DNA of 64,000 nt from Hyaloscypha bicolor E. Its lineage: Eukaryota > Ascomycota > Leotiomycetes > Helotiales > Hyaloscyphaceae. Below are positions 58,582 to 64,000 of this stretch, one piece after another. The DNA lies in contig NW_020194626.1 in the NCBI RefSeq assembly GCF_002865645.1, forward strand, positions 558,001-622,000, in the 5' to 3' direction. The notes under the pieces were generated by a model that was given only the letters and a program-made list of their open reading frames with translations, made no database searches and was not told the origin of the DNA. Numbering within the stretch: the stretch's first letter is position 1; the number at the start of each line of letters is the position of its first letter. Both the position numbers and the translations under genes were made by a program.

Positions 58582-61500
58582 ATTGTTTATAAACCTGGTT
58601 CGGAGTTTTAGCATTCCTTTTAGAGGCACTGTATATAGAAATGAAAATGAAATATTGTCAATGTCAATGTTATTATTATGTTAAAGGGGGTTTAAGGGGG
58701 AGGGTCTCGGCATAAATTTGCCCGCATTCCAGGACGCCAAGCGAGACGCGTGAGCAACGTTTCTCGTCCCACCAAGCGTGTTGTGTGCCCACACTTGACG
58801 TTGTCGCCTTCAACTCCCTACTCATATCAAGATCGACTGAATACTTTCCTGACTCAACGAGATCGTCGCCTCAATGCTTAAATGAGATGGTTGGAAACTT
58901 TCGGAAGATGTATGAAGAAACTCAACAATTCTAGCAAACGCACCGAAACGGCCATGGAGTACATTTCCGGAGACGTCATTTCAAACATCAGCACTCAGTA
59001 TCTTCCAGGCCGCAACTAAGTTTACATATGAATTATCGATATCTCTCTTTCACGCCAAGGTTAGAGCTATTCTTTCATTGCATGCCATGTCACCTCTGTC
59101 AATCACAAAGCTCTCGGATTTAGCAATTCGAGCTTCCTTTTCGTCACTTACTTTAGCTACGCAATCGCACGTCCACCTCCTCCCCCGAATCCCTCAAACG
59201 GCTTCGAGCAACAGTACCCCCTCTTCGTCACCTCAAGTCGATCTCGGATACTCGGCATAGGAAGATTTATAGATAACAACCAGGTGTGCGGATGGTGGAA
59301 AGTAGCACCATTCGCACATCTCTCCGCCTCGAATCCACACTATCTGCCAGTGCTAGCTTGGATCCACGGCGGAAGGTGACGGATAGGAGATGGTATTCGG
59401 AATTTGGCGGAAGCTATACAGACGAGCCATGGCCATATCATCAGCATTGGCATGCAGTAAAGGTGAGGGCTTTTGGGTTTCTTCCGTCTGATGAAGTTCA
59501 ACGACTTAAGGTTGGGAAACGAGGCGCTTATGGATCTGCTGTGCAAAGCTATGCCCACTTGTTTGGTCGGATTGTTTGTCTATTATTGTCAGTGGAGAGT
59601 CTGCTTGCTAGATCTTCTTTTTGAGGAGGGAGGAGCAAGGCCATGGAGTATAGAGGCAGTATAGATGCCTTCTTGGCGGAGGCATGATTTCCCATTTGAA
59701 GGCTTGGACTTGGGCAACAGGTGGGGGCTTGGAGTGCGTGGACTTTTCAGACTTAAAGGCTAGACACGTTTTTCTGCTAGTGCGGGTTGTTTTTACAGTA
59801 TTGCAAGTCCAAGTGGGGAAACTGTGGGCTCGGGAGGTATATCTCTCCGTAGCGTGGACAGTAGGTTGTGTGGGGATATGATGCGGTGAAGAGTATTGGT
59901 GTGAGGAATGGAAGGCAAGATGGGTCGAGAAAAGAGGGAGAATGGCTGCTTGCGTTTTAAGTTGTTCTTGCCGATTGCTGAGAGGTGGGAGAAGTTTCCG
60001 TGATCATGGCTCTTTCCGGTACTTTGGAACGTATATTTTAATGGGATGACGGTGGAAGGACTCATCATAGTTGATTCAAGTACCTTGGTACATTGTTGTG
60101 CAAGGTTGGGCTGTGGGAGAAGTCTGTGTTATAATTGTTGTTCTTGGTGCTTTGTCATTTGGTTCGTGGAAGGTTCGATGGTGAAAGAAGCCGTTATAAT
60201 CCCTCCGAGTACATTGGTACTTACTAGGATGCTTGGGTTATGCAGACGTCTCCGTCTCGATTGTTGCTACCGGGGCCTTGGTTTATGCTACTTGTAGAAC
60301 CGGGGGCTTCGAATATGCCGGTACTCAAAAAAGTTGCAAGGAAATATCTGAACCTCTTACCAAGGAGGTGGTATGGGTAAAAACCGATGCCAACCATTCT
60401 CTAGGGGATCGGCACTGAACATATATTACTTGAACAGTATTTGATCCTAGAGCGAGAACAGTCAGTCCAAAAATTGGAGCAACAGCACAAGATGTTTTCA
60501 TAATATCTCTCTACCGGGGATAATTGTTCTTCCAGGTGCAGCGCTATTGCCATGGAGATGGGTCCACGGCAAAAAGTCCATGAAATCAGGATAACACCGC
60601 TCGCGAGTCGGGATGGAACTCATGGAAGACGCCCCAACAACCCACACCTTGGACAACAATTTGGAAGGGATAAAATGACGAGAAAAGACTTGGCAAAGGT
60701 GGCATGTTGTCAATGCGAGGCAACATCTTGAAGCCATTCGGAAAATGCTCCCGACACTCCATTCCAAAACTACGGGCTGGACAGCTGGCGCTGCACTCGA
60801 ATGCAAGCCTCCTGAACCGCTTATAACCAGAAAAAAATCAGCTCATTTCTCTCCTCACCTTTCACGGCATGCACCGAATTCCACATTAAAGTCTGGCCCA
60901 ATATGGTTATCGATCCCTTTCTTTCTCAGGCATTCATCCTCCCCGAATCCCTCGACGTCCACACAGCCAATCAGCGGGAGAAGCCGCATCCATCGTGTGG
61001 CGTCTTCCCCTCACAAAACGGGATCGCAAGATCAAGTGGCTGGGCGCCACAAACGGGCCGACAGTCTTGTTTGGTCTGACGAGAGAGCACTGGCCTGAAC
61101 TTGTGACTGCCATACATTTGCACTTGGCAGGTCTTGCTTGGCTGGCGGAAAGCTCAAGGCGCGTTGAATACCGCGGCCCAAGGGCACGCTGGTGGAAATG
61201 TGTGCGATTCGTGGAAATGGAGGCCCGGGCCGGGAGTTGAAGCTGTGGAGTGGTGGTGACTGGATTTGGAATGGTCTGAGTCCGTGACTTTTACTCGTAA
61301 GGCCGGATGGGGATACGAGGCTGCATAGCATCTGTGAAAGCGAAAACGTTGTTCCAGTCCTTCGAGTTTCAAGAAGAATGGTCAATGGGATAACGATGGA
61401 GCTTTGGCTTAAGACGAAACGGTTTGCATGCATGGAGGAGGGAGCAAGAGCGACTTTTGGGAGTCAACTGTCCAGCACTAGCCAAGGCTAGGTTTCTGTT

Positions 61501-62166
61501 TTAAGGTTATGGCGGAATCGCGAATGCAGGGTGGACGCCACCGCTAAGTAAGGACCCTAGAAAATAATAGCGCGCTCAAGGCCAGACAACGCTGCAAATG
61601 CAAACCCATCAGGATCGGTCAGGAATGCCCCTGGTGGAGACAACTGTCAGACTGCATTGATGTCAAAAGGAGCGTTTGCTCATGAGGAGGGATCCAGGCG
61701 AGACGCCGCTTAACCTTCTGACTGTTCTGATCTGGAGGCTCGTCCCGTCTTCAGCGAGAGCTTGGCCATCGACTTGGCAGGAGTCCAAGAAGGCAAGGTG
61801 CCACGTGCCATCCTTGGGACTCATCGGCGCCGCTGGCGCGCTTAGGCGCGTCGAGATGCCCTCTGGGATCCCTTTGACCGTACGGCATTGGACCTCCTGC
61901 ATGGCTAGGTGCTTGATGGCACGCCGCACACCGATGCGAGTTTTCCCTGTCAGGAGCGAATCAGTGAGATCTGGAGGCGAGAGTCCTGGTATCAGGCATG
62001 GGGGCCAGCCCAGATCAATGCCGTATTCGAGAAGAAGTGGATGCGTGTGGCAATAGCTCATTGCCAAAAAAAAGTTCGGACGGCCAACCAATCTCTCGAT
62101 CCGGTCATTAAGCATCGCCACTTCGTATGCTCGGTCGTATCCAAGGCTGGCTGATTTCTGGACGTC
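58582..62166. other. long stretch without recognised genes
   Basis: Frames of 60 to 150 codons occur on both strands, but none shows a domain or splice partners I trust. Near 60085-60290 two stretches of similar layout (GTACC/ATTGGTAC followed by TTG-rich sequence) hint at an old duplication of a hydrophobic coding segment. A 152-codon minus-strand frame at 62121-61663 is the longest. Decayed genes are possible. Confidence 0.35.
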
Positions 62167-62505
62167 TACACCCTACCGGCTCCTTTAAATGTTAATTGAC
62201 ACCTGATTACAGGGTTTCAACCGGCGAACCAGCTAGAATTACAGGGTGGTCTGACCAATCACTTGTCTTAATAGTCTTTCTTACCATATGCAGTTAAATA
62301 CTGGTTACTACGTACAGGGTGCTTTAAATGTTAACCAGTATGTATTTAACTGCATACAGCGATAAAGGCTGAAATCAAGACAGGTGATTGGTCAGACCAC
62401 CCTGAGATTCTAGCTAGTTCGCCGATAAAACCCCTGTAAACAGGTGACAATTAACATTTATTTCCACCTGTAGGTTGTAACATTTAAAGACCCCTGTAGG
62501 GAGTA
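62167..62505. mobile_element. near-palindromic foldback MITE
   Basis: About 337 bp between TA dinucleotides (62167-62168 and 62504-62505). The left arm (from CACCCTACCGG) and right arm (from CTCCCTACAGG, read in reverse) pair over roughly 150 bp each, including GGTGGTCTGACCAATCAC and ATGCAGTTAAATAC, leaving almost no loop. TA duplication and long arms fit a Tc1/mariner-related MITE. No open frame. Confidence 0.7.
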
Positions 62506-64000
62506 CTCGGCAAATATGGGGATAACCCGCGTGGAGACTCACCTGGAGAGCGATGTTCAAGGGATCCTCCCCGGCTACGGTTCAAATATCCCTAATTACC
62601 ATCGTGTCCCAACGCGGGTTATAAATTGTCCTTGGGCGATGTCCGGGTCGTATATTAGCATCTGATCAAGGGAGTTTTTCCCTTTTGGAGTGTTCAGATA
62701 ATCACATGATTGTGCAATCACGTGGTACTCCCCCTATTTTGAGGCTAGCGGCCGCTCGAGCCACGCTGCATATCGCTTGGCTTGAATCTCAAGATCCATG
62801 ATTCCTCCGTATGTCGCGCAACCCCTGAAACAGCAATATCCGGCCAAAGAATTCAAATTAATACTCACCGGCCCAAGGTGTAGATACATCGTTGGAGATA
62901 AGTTTTAGACAATACAACAGGGACCGCATCACTTAGAGCCAGTCTCTCTCAGCCCTATTAAACAGGAAACTTAGATTCCAACGTTGGGCCAGATTGAGGG
63001 GGAATCAGATCGAGCTGTGGTGGGACTTGCTCTTCAGCGGAAGGGAAAGTAAATTTACGACTGGAGATGGAGCAGAGTACTACTGTATGCAGTTTCCCAC
63101 AGCCAACAGCAGCCGCAGCCAAGTCTCGCGTCCAACGACGGTTATCGACTCTCGCGTCTCGACACTAGCCCTCGGGCCTCGACAACCCAGGAGAAGATCG
63201 CCTTCTTGTGCAGTTTTTTTTTTACAGGGCCTGAGTTCCATCCTAGTGTTGGCATATTGCCATGCGTGCCCAGCGTCCCGCCCGCTACAGAGTCCGTAAA
63301 TATTCCGCCTCCGTAATGGTGGTGGATTCCGAGCGGGGAGTTCGTTCCGTCTCGCCGCCCGCCAACCTATCCATCGCCAAACACAACAACATCTGGCACC
63401 TTCACGCCACAAATCTAAAGTGGCTCGTTGACAAGCATGGCCCCACATCAGACGCCCTGCGTGGCCTCCGGGAATTTATCCTATTTAACAGGAAGAGCTG
63501 GCCGTTTTGCCTGAAAGATTAGCCCTGTCTCCCGAGCTGGAGCAGGCCAAAAAAGTCTTCCCCACACCCGGTTTCTACCCACGCGGGGTTTGTACATGGA
63601 ACTGCCCAATGGAGCGTCAGGGCTCTCATGCCAGAAGCGAAGCCGAGCCCCTGTTTCTAACACATGATGCTCCCATTCCGAAATGACCACGAATATCTGG
63701 CTAATATTTCTCAGACCATGGTTTTGGGTCGATCTTGTTTGTCCGCAACCTCGAAATTGTTAGTCAGTCACTCCGCCTTGAATATATTTATTGGCCCTCT
63801 CGACCAAATTCTAGATCCTTGGTCTACCTGTTTGATCCCATATACGGTCCGGAAAGGGACAGACGACGAGCGTTACACCCACGAGACGATGTGCAGTAAG
63901 CTCCTCTTTATCCTGCCGCCGCTAGCCGGGTAAACGACCCTCAGCATACGGTTATTCTCACATCGGATTCCTTTAAGAGTGCCATGGTCCTGTCTCTCAT
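62506..64000. other. region without recognised genes
   Basis: No supported gene. Three overlapping restriction-site-like words lie at 62744-62760. Short frames at 62994-63299, 63262-63522 and 63664-63933 have no recognisable features. A gene could begin here and continue beyond the window. Confidence 0.3.

Noticed and set aside
61663..62121. 152-codon minus-strand frame as a gene
   Set aside because: No start context, domain or splice evidence; left as a remark in the intergenic entry.
1..64000. tRNA genes, CRISPR arrays, telomere repeats
   Set aside because: I looked for GGTTCGAATCC-type T-loops and TTAGGG runs and saw none that fold or repeat convincingly. CRISPR is not expected in this eukaryotic DNA.

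Overview
This window looks like nuclear DNA of a filamentous ascomycete (Pezizomycotina, possibly a leotiomycete; the class is a guess). Support comes from genes with short GT..AG introns of about 45-150 bp, a fungal SREBP factor with a DUF2014-type tail, a large nitrite reductase of the niiA type, a GH47 mannosidase, and AT-rich transposon relics whose decay is almost all C-to-T and G-to-A. That last pattern is the mark of repeat-induced point mutation (RIP).

Layout. 0-6 kb: an HSL-type alpha/beta hydrolase, a flavin amine-oxidoreductase-like gene and a delta-12-type fatty-acid desaturase, all apparently intact. 6.3-18.7 kb: one Russian-doll mobile element. A Tc1/mariner-type DNA transposon (TA duplication, long terminal inverted repeats) is split inside its transposase gene by an 8.8-kb Ty3/gypsy chromovirus with 205-bp LTRs and an ATACC target duplication. 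The chromovirus carries three 260-bp solo LTRs of a second family, each with its own perfect 5-bp duplication. 18.7-23 kb: a foldback/MITE, a decayed CorA-like gene, a patatin fragment and a 5S rRNA relic. 23.5-32 kb: a secreted Ala/Lys-rich protein in seven exons, electron-transfer-flavoprotein:ubiquinone oxidoreductase, and a GH47 alpha-1,2-mannosidase.

32.7-41 kb: three broken accessory genes, namely a Zn2Cys6 regulator, a PelF/Gtb3-like glycosyltransferase and an Agd3-like polysaccharide deacetylase. The last two suggest the remains of a galactosaminogalactan-type exopolysaccharide locus. 41.2-48 kb: a very large membrane protein with a disordered tail, interrupted by one in-frame TGA. 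49.7-50.5 kb: a C2H2 finger gene, also with an in-frame stop. 51-58.6 kb: two intact core genes, SREBP (srbA/sre1) and nitrite reductase (niiA), the second behind a GATA-rich promoter. 58.6-64 kb: no gene I can recognise, but a near-palindromic MITE.

The intact genes serve lipid and sterol regulation, respiration, glycoprotein trimming and nitrogen assimilation. They are separated by accessory genes in decay. All splice models were read by eye from GT..AG signals and frame continuity; no alignment or database search was run.
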